Of a stretch of 64,000 bases of DNA, positions 23,129 through 31,702 are shown in pieces. The stretch is from Arbacia lixula (lineage: Eukaryota; Echinodermata; Echinoidea; Arbacioida; Arbaciidae), in assembly GCA_963669155.1 (NCBI GenBank), contig OZ022591.1, positions 9,646,253 to 9,710,252 of the forward strand, read 5' to 3'. Within the stretch, counting starts at the first letter, position 1; each line of letters begins with the position of its first letter. The notes below the pieces were generated by a model, which saw nothing but the letters and a program-made list of their open reading frames with translations, had not been told where the DNA came from and searched no databases. A program made the position numbers and the translations under genes.

Positions 23129-23197
23129 GTGTCGTTTGTATTCGTGGTCTGTTTGGTCTCTTGGTCTGACCAAGCGTTTCAGAGTGAACCGCTTCAT

Positions 23198-23213
23198 TGG
23201 CGCTTGCGAGCAG
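23198..23213 (+). other. Putative primer-binding site
   Basis: TGGCGCTTGCGAGCAG starts one base after the LTR. TGG matches the CCA end of a tRNA, as is standard for LTR elements. I cannot tell which tRNA. Confidence 0.6.
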
Positions 23214-24126
23214 AAGCTGTTCGCTGCTTTTGCGGCCTTTTTATTTAATCGATTTGTGGTGAGACTTTGCAGGTTCGCCGTGAGCTAGGCCTCTCATTGC
23301 GCATTAGATGCGTTCCCTGATGCGTGGGGGGAAAGTGCTCACGGCAGCCGCGTAGTCAAGCCACGTTTTTAGTTTCGGATCACATTAGTGTTTTGTTCGG
23401 TAGGGTTGCCTAGTCAGCCTTACCAATCGTAGTCCTAGTTTATTGCCATCTTTATAATTTTTTGTAGTGCGTGGTGTGTGTGTCCTGAGTCAGGTTCTTT
23501 TTAGTAGCCAGATTCGGGGCAATTTTTAGCTCGTTTTCGTACGGCATTTTTTCGTTTTCGCGTGGGGATATAGTTCCGGCCGCGGGCTGGAAATTTCCAC
23601 GAGGGAGCGGGGATCGTGCGTAAATCGTTGCACCTACGATTGGGTGATTGTGTGTTCGAGCGTGTGTGGCTGATCTGTCGGCTGCGCACTAGTTTAGTCT
23701 CGCGTCCGCGGGCTTTTACATCACTCGGTGGTGGGGCCTGCGCAGTGCGCGGCGCATAGTTGTTTTTCGTGTCGGGGACGGGCGGAGGGATACTTATTAT
23801 CCTCCCGCAAAAGTTTCCGGCGCCATCTTTGGACCGTGTCGATCGTGGACCAAACGTTGCACGCGTCTTCGGGACAGCGGTGATCTATCATCTACCCGAG
23901 ATTGACGGAGCGGTACGGAAAAGTGAGTTTTTGTGCTTTGATCTCCGTTTTATTTTGGATTTATAGATCTGAATCCGTGAGTTGTATATTTGTGTTCCAC
24001 TATTGGAACGGATTTTTAGCCAGTTTCGTATTTTCATCTTATATTTAAGTAAACATTTTGTGTGTGTGTGTGAGTGCATATTTGGGAGTGTCACGTGTGG
24101 ACCCACCCGTTCGTAGTAGCGGGGAG

Positions 24127-24175
24127 TCCGTTCAAAAAAAAAAAAAAAAAAATAAAAATAAAAAAAAAAAAAAAT
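24127..24175. repeat. A-rich run in the leader
   Basis: Almost uninterrupted A from about 24135 to 24174, with two T interruptions, inside the untranslated leader. Confidence 0.9.
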
Positions 24176-24260
24176 TTGTGCGGGTGTGAGGTGATTGTTG
24201 AGGTTGATTGTTTTTAGAGTTTGTTGAACTTCACAAATTGTGAGGTGCGTTTGTTTTTGT

Positions 24261-24422
24261 ATGGCCGGTGAGGGGGAGGATTTTGAAATCCAAATCCAAG
24301 GCAAACTTAATTTTTTATTATTTGTCATTGAGGCGTACAAGGCAGATATCATTACACTGCCGGAGCTTGTACAGCTGTTGGTCGATATTGTTTTCCAAGA
24401 GGGAATGCAATACGAATTTTAA
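24261..24422 (+). CDS. Short leader ORF (53 aa) of unknown role
   Basis: ATG at 24261, stop at 24420-24422. The product begins MAGEGEDFEIQIQ and continues with a strongly amphipathic stretch (LNFLLFVIEAYKADIITLPE). It lies 260 bp upstream of gag within the LTR element. It could be a genuine small protein or a translational control ORF. There is no recognisable family. Confidence 0.35.
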   Translation: MAGEGEDFEIQIQGKLNFLLFVIEAYKADIITLPELVQLLVDIVFQEGMQYEF

Positions 24423-24424
24423 GT

Positions 24425-24605
24425 TTTACCATTTTTGTACACCCTATGGTTGGCCATTTGCGCCGACTTGTACAATTTTTGTAAATTTTATAGTTGGCCA
24501 GTCGCGCCAAAATTTATAATTTTGGTAAAGTCTATAGGTGGCCAGCCGCGCGAAGTTTTATAACTTTCGTGCGTTATATAGGTGGCCAGTTACTCCAATA
24601 CTTAT
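24425..24605 (+). repeat. Tandem ~55-bp repeat before gag
   Basis: Four imperfect units share the phrase TATAGGTGGCCAG..GCGC (variants ATGGTTGGCCATTTGCGCC, TAGTTGGCCAGTCGCGCC, TAGGTGGCCAGCCGCGCG, TAGGTGGCCAGTTACTCC), each followed by a T/A-rich part. Position between leader and gag fits a packaging or translation-control element; the role is inferred. Confidence 0.7.
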
Positions 24606-24685
24606 AAATTTTGTTGTGTATAGTCTAGGTTGGTTCCAGACAAGCTTTGTCCAGAACCAGTAGGCCTAGAGCGTAAACTCGAACG

Positions 24686-26359
24686 ATGGATAGGGACACT
24701 AAAATCCCTATCAATCTGTGCTCCTTTGAGGAGCTTCATGAGGTGCCAGGGCTATCCCCAGCCCAGGCAGGAATCCTATTGGGTCTTAGAATTGAGCATG
24801 GGAACGTGACTCCCGAGCTCTTTGAGAAGTCTCCCGGACTTGTAGAGTCCAGGGGGCTACTCGACAAGTTTGATTACACACCCAGGAGTACGTCGGGGCT
24901 CCAGGGTCAGAGTGGGGAAGGCCAAGGCATTTTTTCCACTCCGATGGGATACCGGGTCCCAAACACCAGCACTCCTAGGGGGGCCCAAGCCCCGCTGGCG
25001 GAAGGGTGGGCGCCGCAGGGCGCCTGCACGTACCCGTATGATGTATACCCGCCTCCGTCGACACTGGAGACTACACGAAGGTCTCCGGGTCGCACACCAG
25101 CGCCCTCGCATGCACAACCTCGAGATGCGTATGGGTTGAGAGAGTCCTCTCGGATGGGGGACGCCCTCGCCGATAGGCAGGGGCGTCGTGGCCCCACCGT
25201 CCGGGATTACTCGCTCAGCTCCTGTGCAGCCAGCGCGAATAGAGGAAGCGTAAGTGGAGGGCGGGGCCCACAGGCCTCGCTACCACCACCTGATTTCGGG
25301 TCAAGAGATATTCGGAATTATCGCGAAAGTCAACCTGGACTCTTCTCTAGTTCAATCCCGATAGGGCAGGGGGGTGGCAGGTCTATGTACCAGCCTCTCC
25401 CCAAGGCCATAGCCTTTGACGGACAGGGGAGCTGGAGAACGTTCCAACGAAAATTCACGGTCTACGCCGACCAACAAAGGTGGACCTGGGCTGAACGGGT
25501 CTATCAGTTGCATTGGGGCATGACTGGGAAGGCTGGAGACTACCTCAGCCTGGTTCTTGAACAAGAGCCGGACTTGGGGTATCTCGATATCCTTGAACGA
25601 ATGGAGCAGCGTTTTGGCGAGGGTGGATTACCTGAATCCGCCCAGCTGGAATTTGCTTCAGCCAAGCAGGGGCAAGACGAGTCCCTGCCGGAATGGGCTG
25701 ACCGGATACTACGGTTGGCACTGAGAGCGTTTCCGGGGGTGGAAGGGCACTACCCACAGCAGCAGGCAGTCCTCCGCCTGTGCCAAGGGTGTGCCAATAG
25801 GGAGGCAGGGTGTCACGCACTCACCCAGCATCCCGCCACCATTAGGGAGGCTCTCCAGTCAATAGAGTGGCACCAGCATGTCCATCGGGCCATGTATGGT
25901 CGTGCCCGCGCTATCAAGCCAGTCGCGATGACTACCGTTGAGGAGGGAGAGGTCCGTAAGGTCGATCTCTCTCCCCCCGCGTCCACAAGATCTACTGAAG
26001 AGGGAAGATATGCTGCCCCGGAGCGTCGCTTAATCGCGTCGGAGCGCCGATCTTCCGAAACGGAGCGCAAACTAAGCGAACTGGAGCGAAGGACTGGGGA
26101 GCGCTTAGACCAATTAGAGCGCGATATGAAAAAAGTTTTGGAGCTGCTACAGCCCAAGTCTGAAGCTTCCAGGGAACGGCCAAAGTCTCCTGGAGGTGAC
26201 AGATGCTACGGCTGTGGGGGGTATGGGCACTTCCGCCGACAATGCCCAAACCCCAAGGAAAACAGAGCGAAGGTACAGGTTTCCTTTGTTGAAGGTTTGG
26301 AGGAGGAAAACTGCAGCGGGTCGGAGGAAGAGGCCAACCTCCGACCCACATCGCCATAG
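24686..26359 (+). CDS. gag: Gag polyprotein with HhH-like N-terminus and CCHC knuckle
   Basis: 557 aa. Residues about 8-45 (INLCSFEELHEVPGLSPAQA...) read like a helix-hairpin-helix repeat of the ComEA type. Residues about 80-220 are a Pro/Gly/Arg-rich linker. The capsid-like part follows (GQGSWRTFQRKFTVYADQQ near 247, then ALRAFPGVEGHYPQQQAVLR), as in the Retrotrans_gag family of Ty3/Gypsy elements. Residues about 445-490 form an E/R-rich coiled coil (repeated ERR/LERR), and a single CCHC zinc knuckle, CYGCGGYGHFRRQC, starts at residue 507. Expected role: assembling the particle and binding element RNA. The frame is intact. Its 3' end overlaps the protease frame by 67 bases. Confidence 0.9.
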   Translation: MDRDTKIPINLCSFEELHEVPGLSPAQAGILLGLRIEHGNVTPELFEKSPGLVESRGLLDKFDYTPRSTSGLQGQSGEGQGIFSTPMGYRVPNTSTPRGAQAPLAEGWAPQGACTYPYDVYPPPSTLETTRRSPGRTPAPSHAQPRDAYGLRESSRMGDALADRQGRRGPTVRDYSLSSCAASANRGSVSGGRGPQASLPPPDFGSRDIRNYRESQPGLFSSSIPIGQGGGRSMYQPLPKAIAFDGQGSWRTFQRKFTVYADQQRWTWAERVYQLHWGMTGKAGDYLSLVLEQEPDLGYLDILERMEQRFGEGGLPESAQLEFASAKQGQDESLPEWADRILRLALRAFPGVEGHYPQQQAVLRLCQGCANREAGCHALTQHPATIREALQSIEWHQHVHRAMYGRARAIKPVAMTTVEEGEVRKVDLSPPASTRSTEEGRYAAPERRLIASERRSSETERKLSELERRTGERLDQLERDMKKVLELLQPKSEASRERPKSPGGDRCYGCGGYGHFRRQCPNPKENRAKVQVSFVEGLEEENCSGSEEEANLRPTSP

Positions 26360-27339
26360 GGCCACAGCTAGACAGGAACGGTTGCACGTTCCAGGATAGC
26401 GTGGATGGGCCGCCCATAGGCCCAACCAAACCAGAGGAAGAACCTGGGGTGCATTCATGCATAATTACTCTAGGGGATCCAGTGGTTAAAAGTCTAGCAC
26501 AGTATGTAGAGGAGATCACGGCTCCTGAAGCTGATATCGGCACCTCGGACATCCGGTCATTTGACCGGATAGGGGAGGGTCCAGAAATTATTCCAGACCA
26601 CCCCCCGGGGGCCGAAAAGGCTGAAGAAGTGGTGGTATGTAGGTTGGAGTCCGGCTCCACCCTCAATGCTTCCGTGATAGTCGGGGGCCAGCCAGTTAGC
26701 GCAGTGGTAGATACGGCCGCGGAGGTATCACTTATCTCGGAGGAAATGTTTCAACTACTGTGTCCACGCCCGCCCAAGCTGCGAAACGTTATCCTACACG
26801 CGGCGGGTAAGGATATGAGGATGAAAGGGACAGTAGTCGGACCTATCTCTGTGAAGTTGGGAAACCAAACATATCTCGAGGAGATTTATGTGGCACCGAT
26901 AGCGGGCCGCATGCTCCTGGGATTGGACTTCCTGAGTAAACACAAGGTAACCATTCATCTTCAAGAGCCACACTTACGAATAGGAGAAGAGACGGTTCCT
27001 CTTTGGTTTGAGCACGATCCAGGGCGTCGTGTCGCTCGGGTTCATGCACGCAAGCGTGTGGTGGTACCACCGAACGCAATCAAGAGGATCACAGGAATTA
27101 TTGACCAGCGGTTAGGAACAGGTATTTTCGAACCGCAGGTGGATCTTCCAGTCATGATTCCCAGTTCCATCCACGGGGCAGGGGAAACGGTAGAACTCTA
27201 TGCCATCAATCCCACGGATAGACACCAGGAAATCACTTGTTCAGGTGTCTTGGGGGAGGCTGGACAACTGCAAGACATGGAAATCCAGGAACTTAGCTTG
27301 GGGGATGCAAGGGTTTCCCAAATTAAAACGGGGGGCTAA
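26293..27339 (+). CDS. pro: Retropepsin-like protease / start of Pol, -1 frame
   Basis: Open in the -1 frame relative to gag from 26293 (just after a TGA) to the stop at 27337-27339, overlapping gag until 26359. No ATG sits at its head, so a gag-pro frameshift in the overlap is the likely way to express it; GGAAAAC at 26305-26311 is a possible slip site, not a perfect one. The aspartic-protease core is present: AVVDTAAEVSLISEEMF (active site D-T-A) and, about 75 residues on, GRMLLGLDFL. The following VVVPPNAIKRITG and VDLPVMIPSS blocks are the stretch that in Gypsy Pol leads into reverse transcriptase. Here the frame simply stops. The 7 bp of G before the TAA and the next 140 bases contain no RT remnant. 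Confidence 0.82.
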   Translation, partial: RFGGGKLQRVGGRGQPPTHIAIGPQLDRNGCTFQDSVDGPPIGPTKPEEEPGVHSCIITLGDPVVKSLAQYVEEITAPEADIGTSDIRSFDRIGEGPEIIPDHPPGAEKAEEVVVCRLESGSTLNASVIVGGQPVSAVVDTAAEVSLISEEMFQLLCPRPPKLRNVILHAAGKDMRMKGTVVGPISVKLGNQTYLEEIYVAPIAGRMLLGLDFLSKHKVTIHLQEPHLRIGEETVPLWFEHDPGRRVARVHARKRVVVPPNAIKRITGIIDQRLGTGIFEPQVDLPVMIPSSIHGAGETVELYAINPTDRHQEITCSGVLGEAGQLQDMEIQELSLGDARVSQIKTGG

Positions 27340-27434
27340 CTCCTAGTCTCCACATAGACAAATATTGCCCTCTCTGTGTAGGTAGGGAGAAGTAAGGGCA
27401 GAGAATGTGGAATGATTGGGTCTTCTTGGTTAGA

Positions 27435-27478
27435 TACTAATTATGTTTTCTTCTTTTCTCTTGTTCTCCTTGCTACAG
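27435..27478 (+). promoter_or_regulatory. Branch point and 3' splice site for ORF3
   Basis: TACTAAT at 27435-27441, then a T/C-rich tract (TTTTCTTCTTTTCTCTTGTTC), then TACAG ending at 27478, directly followed by ATG at 27479. This is a textbook acceptor, so ORF3 is probably translated from a spliced message. Confidence 0.75.
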
Positions 27479-29992
27479 ATGACTGAGTTGAGGGCAGAGG
27501 ACCTTCCTTTGCCCTCAGATAGTGATGAGGACTGGCTACTCGGCGGTGAGGAGCCGGGGGCCGTGGAGGGTGGGATGGAGCCGGCGGAGCTGCGTCCCAC
27601 GGAAGTGGAGGAGGGTGGGGTCGACCGGCCTGACTCTACACTCCCCACTCGAAATCAGGTAATGGGTTTGGGAGGGGCCCCTATGGCTCAACCCAATCCC
27701 GCAGAAGACCTGGGAGGAGCTCAAAGTGCGCCTTCCGAGGTGGTGGTGGAGGAAGGGAACCTTGCGGTTGCCTCACCAGCCCCCGAAGGGGAAACCTGGG
27801 CGGGACAGTTGGTGAGGTGGCTAGTGGGGGGACCTTCTCTCCCCTACCCTAGTTTTGTGGTCCGCTTGGCCCCGTCTGAGCTGCCCTGGGACTTCGTCCT
27901 GGCGCACTTGGACATGGTGTACACGCGGGCCGCAGAGTCATGTGATGCGGGCTGGGTCAGTTGCCTGCATGAGTACCTCAGGGGACGCCTGTCTCCAGAG
28001 GACTATGTCAACAGGTACCCTTTGCTGGGGTCAGAGGAGGGCGCCGAGGAGGGGGCTGAGGGATTAAGATTCTTCGACCCCCCCACTCCTTGGTGGGAGC
28101 CGGGCATGGAGAAAAGTCAGCGTTTTCACCGCAGCCTGGCCCACCTTTCGCCCTTCTCGTGGCATACTCCAGTGGGGTCCTCAGGATTTGGGGCAAGGCC
28201 TCAACCAGAGGTTCAGGGCAATTTGTGCCTCGAACCTGCACCAGCTGACTTACATCCAGCTGGGGTTGGGCCAACCTCAAAGGGTCACTCCGAGGCTCCC
28301 ATGGAGGCAGAGGAGGCTATGGACACGGGGGATTCGTCTCCTGTGCCTAGCTCCCCTCCTTCGAGCACCCGGGTGACACCGCCTGAGGAGCTGACTCGTT
28401 CTCAGCTTCCCCAGGCCGAAGTGGGAGCCACTCGGGCAGGTGTCACATCCCGCCCGGGTAAGCGACCAGGGGGAGGGTCCGTAGATGGGCCTTCCCGCAA
28501 ACGCAAGGCGAGGGGCATGTGTCCCCTTTGCCAAGCTAGGCCGGCGGGAAAGTTGAGGACGCATGTCTATCGACACATGCCGCCAGCGTTGCGCTTGTGC
28601 CAGGGCAAGGATGCCCCTGAGAAATTGCCGCTTCTCGGGGTCAAAGGATGCCTCAGGTTCATGTCGCAAGCGCTGACTGGGTCAACTGAACTGGAGAGCC
28701 TCATGCGGTTTGTGGACAGTGGGGCACCTGAGGACTGGGATTGGTCTATCCCGGACGTCATGGAGGAGGATATGATTCGCCTCCATGAAGGTCTGCGGAT
28801 TCCGGTCCCTCCTCAACTGTCCGTCCGGCCCATGAGCTCTTTCGTGGTGCTGCTGCACTGGAGGGTGTTAGCCTGGCTCGTGCCTCAACTGAGCACTGAG
28901 CAGAGGGACAGGCTGCACTTTCTGGGAGGGTCTCGCCCAAGGCAGACCACAGCAACCACCACAGGAGTTGAGTCAACTCAGGCAGGTGGCGACACGCCAT
29001 CCGCACCGAGCGTGGCACCATCATCTGATGGAGGTGGGAATACTGTTCCCGCCGCTGCTGCTTCGGCTGCGGGGGCGGCCCCGCCTCCTGCGGCGGCTGG
29101 AGCTTCTGCTCCGGTTGCAGGGTCCTCCACAAAGGGTTCGGGTGTATCGTATGCCCGGGCCACATCTAAGCCACCTGTCCCCTTAGCTTTCGATAGCCAT
29201 TTCCATTTGGATAGGCTAGAGGCGAAGACAGGAAAGGCGGGGCTTGGGTGTGTGGAGACTCTGGCCGGCAGGGAACCGCGGGTTCCGGTGCGACTCTGCG
29301 GGGGCGTGGTCAATTACTGCGACCCCAAAGGACACCGGAACATCAAGTTCCCTGCGGACCGGAAGTGGAAGGTGTCGGTGGGGGTGCACCCCAAGCATGC
29401 CCCCACCTTCGATGAAGTGGATCTGGACGTTATGGGCAAGCTTGCCTGTGACGCCAGAGTTTGTGCCATAGGGGAAGTGGGGCTCGACTACTCCGTTCCC
29501 CCTAAGGCCTGGCCGAGGCAGCTGAGCGTCTACAAGACGATTCTTGAGAAGCTTGGTGCGTCCGGCCAGGTCTTGGTCCTTCATCTCCGGGGTGAGCAGG
29601 GAGCCCCGGATTCTGACAAGCCCTCTCGCGTCTGCAGGGAGGCAACTGTCGGAAGGGTCAATAAGCACCAGCGGATTCACATCCACTCGTGCACATTGAG
29701 CCCTTCTGAGGCCAAGGCGTGGGGGAAAGCATTCCCAAACGCCTACTTCGGCTTTAATGCCTTGGTCCGGTCGTTTTCGAAGGCCCAGTTGTCCGCCCTG
29801 CGGGCGATCCCTCCGAGTCGGGTTCTGTTAGAGACCGACTCCCCTCATCTGCCCTTAGGTGGGGGCATCACTCACATGACCCCTGCTTATATAGGGGAGG
29901 TGGGACTGCTTGTCGCCAAGGCACGGCAAGAACAGTTCCACCCCTTCATGGAGAGAGTTAGGGCAAATGCCCTGACGCTCTATGGAGCCTAA
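27479..29992 (+). CDS. ORF3: C2H2 finger plus TatD-type nuclease
   Basis: 837 aa counted from the ATG that abuts the splice acceptor; an ATG at 27443 is inside the presumed intron. Residues 1-340 are acidic and Pro-rich without a known domain. A C2H2 finger follows (C348-x2-C351-x10-H362-x3-H366). After a Ser/Ala/Pro linker (about 490-560) comes a TatD-family domain: FDSHFHLDRL with the HxH pair at 574/576, IGEVGLDY with Glu 666, VLHLRG with His 702, HIHSC with His 734 (or 736) and LLETDSPHL with Asp 787. These are the metal ligands of TatD 3'-5' DNases, a branch of the amidohydrolase fold. Known: TatD proteins cut DNA and RNA with divalent metals. Inferred: the element carries an active nuclease in the place of Pol. 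The frame is complete with no stop. The host gene it was captured from cannot be named. Confidence 0.85.
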   Translation: MTELRAEDLPLPSDSDEDWLLGGEEPGAVEGGMEPAELRPTEVEEGGVDRPDSTLPTRNQVMGLGGAPMAQPNPAEDLGGAQSAPSEVVVEEGNLAVASPAPEGETWAGQLVRWLVGGPSLPYPSFVVRLAPSELPWDFVLAHLDMVYTRAAESCDAGWVSCLHEYLRGRLSPEDYVNRYPLLGSEEGAEEGAEGLRFFDPPTPWWEPGMEKSQRFHRSLAHLSPFSWHTPVGSSGFGARPQPEVQGNLCLEPAPADLHPAGVGPTSKGHSEAPMEAEEAMDTGDSSPVPSSPPSSTRVTPPEELTRSQLPQAEVGATRAGVTSRPGKRPGGGSVDGPSRKRKARGMCPLCQARPAGKLRTHVYRHMPPALRLCQGKDAPEKLPLLGVKGCLRFMSQALTGSTELESLMRFVDSGAPEDWDWSIPDVMEEDMIRLHEGLRIPVPPQLSVRPMSSFVVLLHWRVLAWLVPQLSTEQRDRLHFLGGSRPRQTTATTTGVESTQAGGDTPSAPSVAPSSDGGGNTVPAAAASAAGAAPPPAAAGASAPVAGSSTKGSGVSYARATSKPPVPLAFDSHFHLDRLEAKTGKAGLGCVETLAGREPRVPVRLCGGVVNYCDPKGHRNIKFPADRKWKVSVGVHPKHAPTFDEVDLDVMGKLACDARVCAIGEVGLDYSVPPKAWPRQLSVYKTILEKLGASGQVLVLHLRGEQGAPDSDKPSRVCREATVGRVNKHQRIHIHSCTLSPSEAKAWGKAFPNAYFGFNALVRSFSKAQLSALRAIPPSRVLLETDSPHLPLGGGITHMTPAYIGEVGLLVAKARQEQFHPFMERVRANALTLYGA

Positions 29993-30074
29993 AAGCAGGG
30001 GCATAGGGTACGGTGGGAAATTGTTTTCCGCCGGCCACCGAGAAGTGGGTATCATGTAAAGATCCTACTTCTTT

Positions 30075-30240
30075 TTCTGTCCATCTGAAGGTGGAATCCA
30101 TCAGGGATTCCACTTTCTTAAATTCTATCGGTAGGTGGGATTCATTTAGGATTCTATCTTTCCAAATTCCTCATTTCCATTGGTAGGAGGAAACCATTTG
30201 GGATTCCACCTTTTCGGTTCCAATGGTATGTAACGGGTCT
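30075..30240 (+). repeat. Short repeats after ORF3
   Basis: Three spaced units share GGTGGAATCCAT.AGGGATTCCAC.TT and TTCTATCGGTAGGTGGGATTCAT-like phrases, partly palindromic (GGAATC...GATTCC). Non-coding. Confidence 0.6.
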
Positions 30241-30501
30241 CAAAATGGCCTGCTCCGTTTAATGGCGACGCTGGCGCCTCCTGGCCTACGCCTGAGTTAC
30301 CTAGGTGGGCTTCCATTATGTGGATCCCACCGATAGTACCCGAGTAATGAACATCTCGCACTGGTAAGATGGCGTCCTAGCCCGGGCAGGATAAGCGGAT
30401 AGCTCACCGCCATGGGAGCAAGGAGGATTTTGGGCAAAAGGGGTAGGGGGGACCCATAGGGAAAATACTTTTTTTTCTTCTTATTGGGGACCTTGTTTTT
30501 T

Positions 30502-30515
30502 AAAACGGGGGGGAG
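30502..30515 (+). other. Polypurine tract
   Basis: AAAACGGGGGGGAG lies directly before the TG of the right LTR, the normal place for the plus-strand primer of reverse transcription. Confidence 0.85.
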
Positions 30516-30738
30516 TGTAGTAGTTAGCGACCCCACCCCTCCACAAGCCCCGCCGATAGAGGGCAGCAGGGCTGCATATATAAGCCCTGCGCCGGGGAGA
30601 GGTCGACAGACCGAATCCTGACAGAGACTGAGACAGAACTGATACAAGACAGATACAAACAAAGGTTAGTGTGTCGTTTGTATTCGTGGTCTGTTTGGTC
30701 TCTTGGTCTGACCAAGCGTTTCAGAGTGAACCGCTTCA
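30516..30738 (+). repeat. 3' LTR
   Basis: 223 bp, same sequence as 22974-23196 over its whole length by visual comparison. Followed by the TTAT target duplication. Confidence 0.93.
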
Positions 30739-30742
30739 TTAT

Positions 30743-31689
30743 TTTGCCACTGGCACTGTAGTTGGTGGTGCCTAGCCTGGTAGTGGTTCTATTATGCAGC
30801 TTCAAACTCCATAGGCCGTGTGTACGAAGTAAGGCAGAACAGCCTAAAATTACAAGTGACAATAACTATTTAATTTAGCTACATAAAATGATATCACTTG
30901 CAGGTCGTCTTCCTTACGTTAATCTAGATCTAAAACATACGTAACAGTGAAAAAAATAATAGTTTACTCACAATTTGATGTACTTTTTGGAATCAGGTTG
31001 AGTGGACGGGCATGCTTGTAATCCTTTGCTCGAATGCCTGTATTAATTCGTTGCTCCCTCACTTGCGGGTTTGAGACACTACGGTGCTTCATTAATAGAG
31101 TCAGCGAAAGCACTGCCGGGTAGCTTGTTTTGGATACATATAGCTTTGGACATAAAAGCCTTCGCGATGTATTCTTGCTAAAATGCTGTAAGAGTTGTTG
31201 TAAATCATGAGGCGAAATCACAGACATACTTGGCGAAATAAGGTATAGCGCCCTCTATAATTATATTTGTTACATTAACGCTGAACTACTAGTACACACA
31301 TGCCCTGTTAATATGCTATAAACTAAAAATATATATCATAAAATCATAGAATCTTACCTCCGCATCATGTTACGTTTAATGTACATTTTCATGCATTTTG
31401 TATTTGTTTATTGAATGTTTTTATTTGCATATCCTGTCTGTATTATGGGTACTATCTTAAAAAGAGTTGCGATGGATTCGAATCGGTCGCAAATCTAGTC
31501 AAGTTGCAATCAATCGCAAGGCTTTATAACAGGGCCCTGAACCAAACTTTCTGTTTCTGAGTCAGCATTGCTTATTTGTACAATACTTGAATGTTTTTTT
31601 TTATACGTATAGTGTATTGTTTTTAATGTTGTTTTAATGATTGATTGACACACACACTCGTATACATACACAGATTAATCAATGATAAA
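30743..31689. other. No gene recognised
   Basis: Resumes the AT-rich sequence interrupted by the LTR element. No exon or repeat identified. Confidence 0.4.
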
Positions 31690-31702
31690 GGATAATAATC
31701 AT

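Larger units (their letters stand above)
22974..23196 (+). repeat. 5' LTR
   Basis: 223 bp, TG...CA, indistinguishable by eye from the right LTR. It contains a TATATAA box at 23035 and a donor-like AAAGGTTAGT at 23120-23129. Confidence 0.93.
22974..30738 (+). mobile_element. LTR retroelement with gag, protease and a TatD-nuclease ORF, no RT or integrase
   Basis: A 7,765-bp unit bounded by identical 223-bp LTRs that start TG and end CA, flanked by TTAT (22970-22973 and 30739-30742). A primer-binding site follows the left LTR and a polypurine tract precedes the right one. In order it holds a 1.5-kb leader with a short ORF, gag (24686-26359), a protease region in the -1 frame (26293-27339), then ORF3 (27479-29992) with a C2H2 finger and a TatD-type nuclease domain. 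The protease region has the layout that precedes reverse transcriptase in Ty3/Gypsy Pol, but no reverse transcriptase, RNase H or integrase motif is present anywhere. Identical LTRs mean a recent insertion, so its mobility must have used enzymes supplied by another element. Confidence 0.9.

Noticed and set aside
22982-23197. 71-codon minus-strand frame, found again inside 30524-30862
   Set aside because: It is the antisense of the LTR; its identity at both places only reflects the identical LTRs.
23888-24352. 154-codon minus-strand frame in the LTR-element leader
   Set aside because: It runs through the A-rich tract (Phe/Tyr run) and lies antisense to the element.
26401-26403. Independent start of the protease at 26401
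   Set aside because: The codon is GTG in a eukaryotic element, and the frame is open from 26293; frameshift expression is more likely.
27443-27478. Upstream ATG extending ORF3 by 12 codons
   Set aside because: The added part is hydrophobic translation of the splice pyrimidine tract; the ATG after the acceptor fits better.
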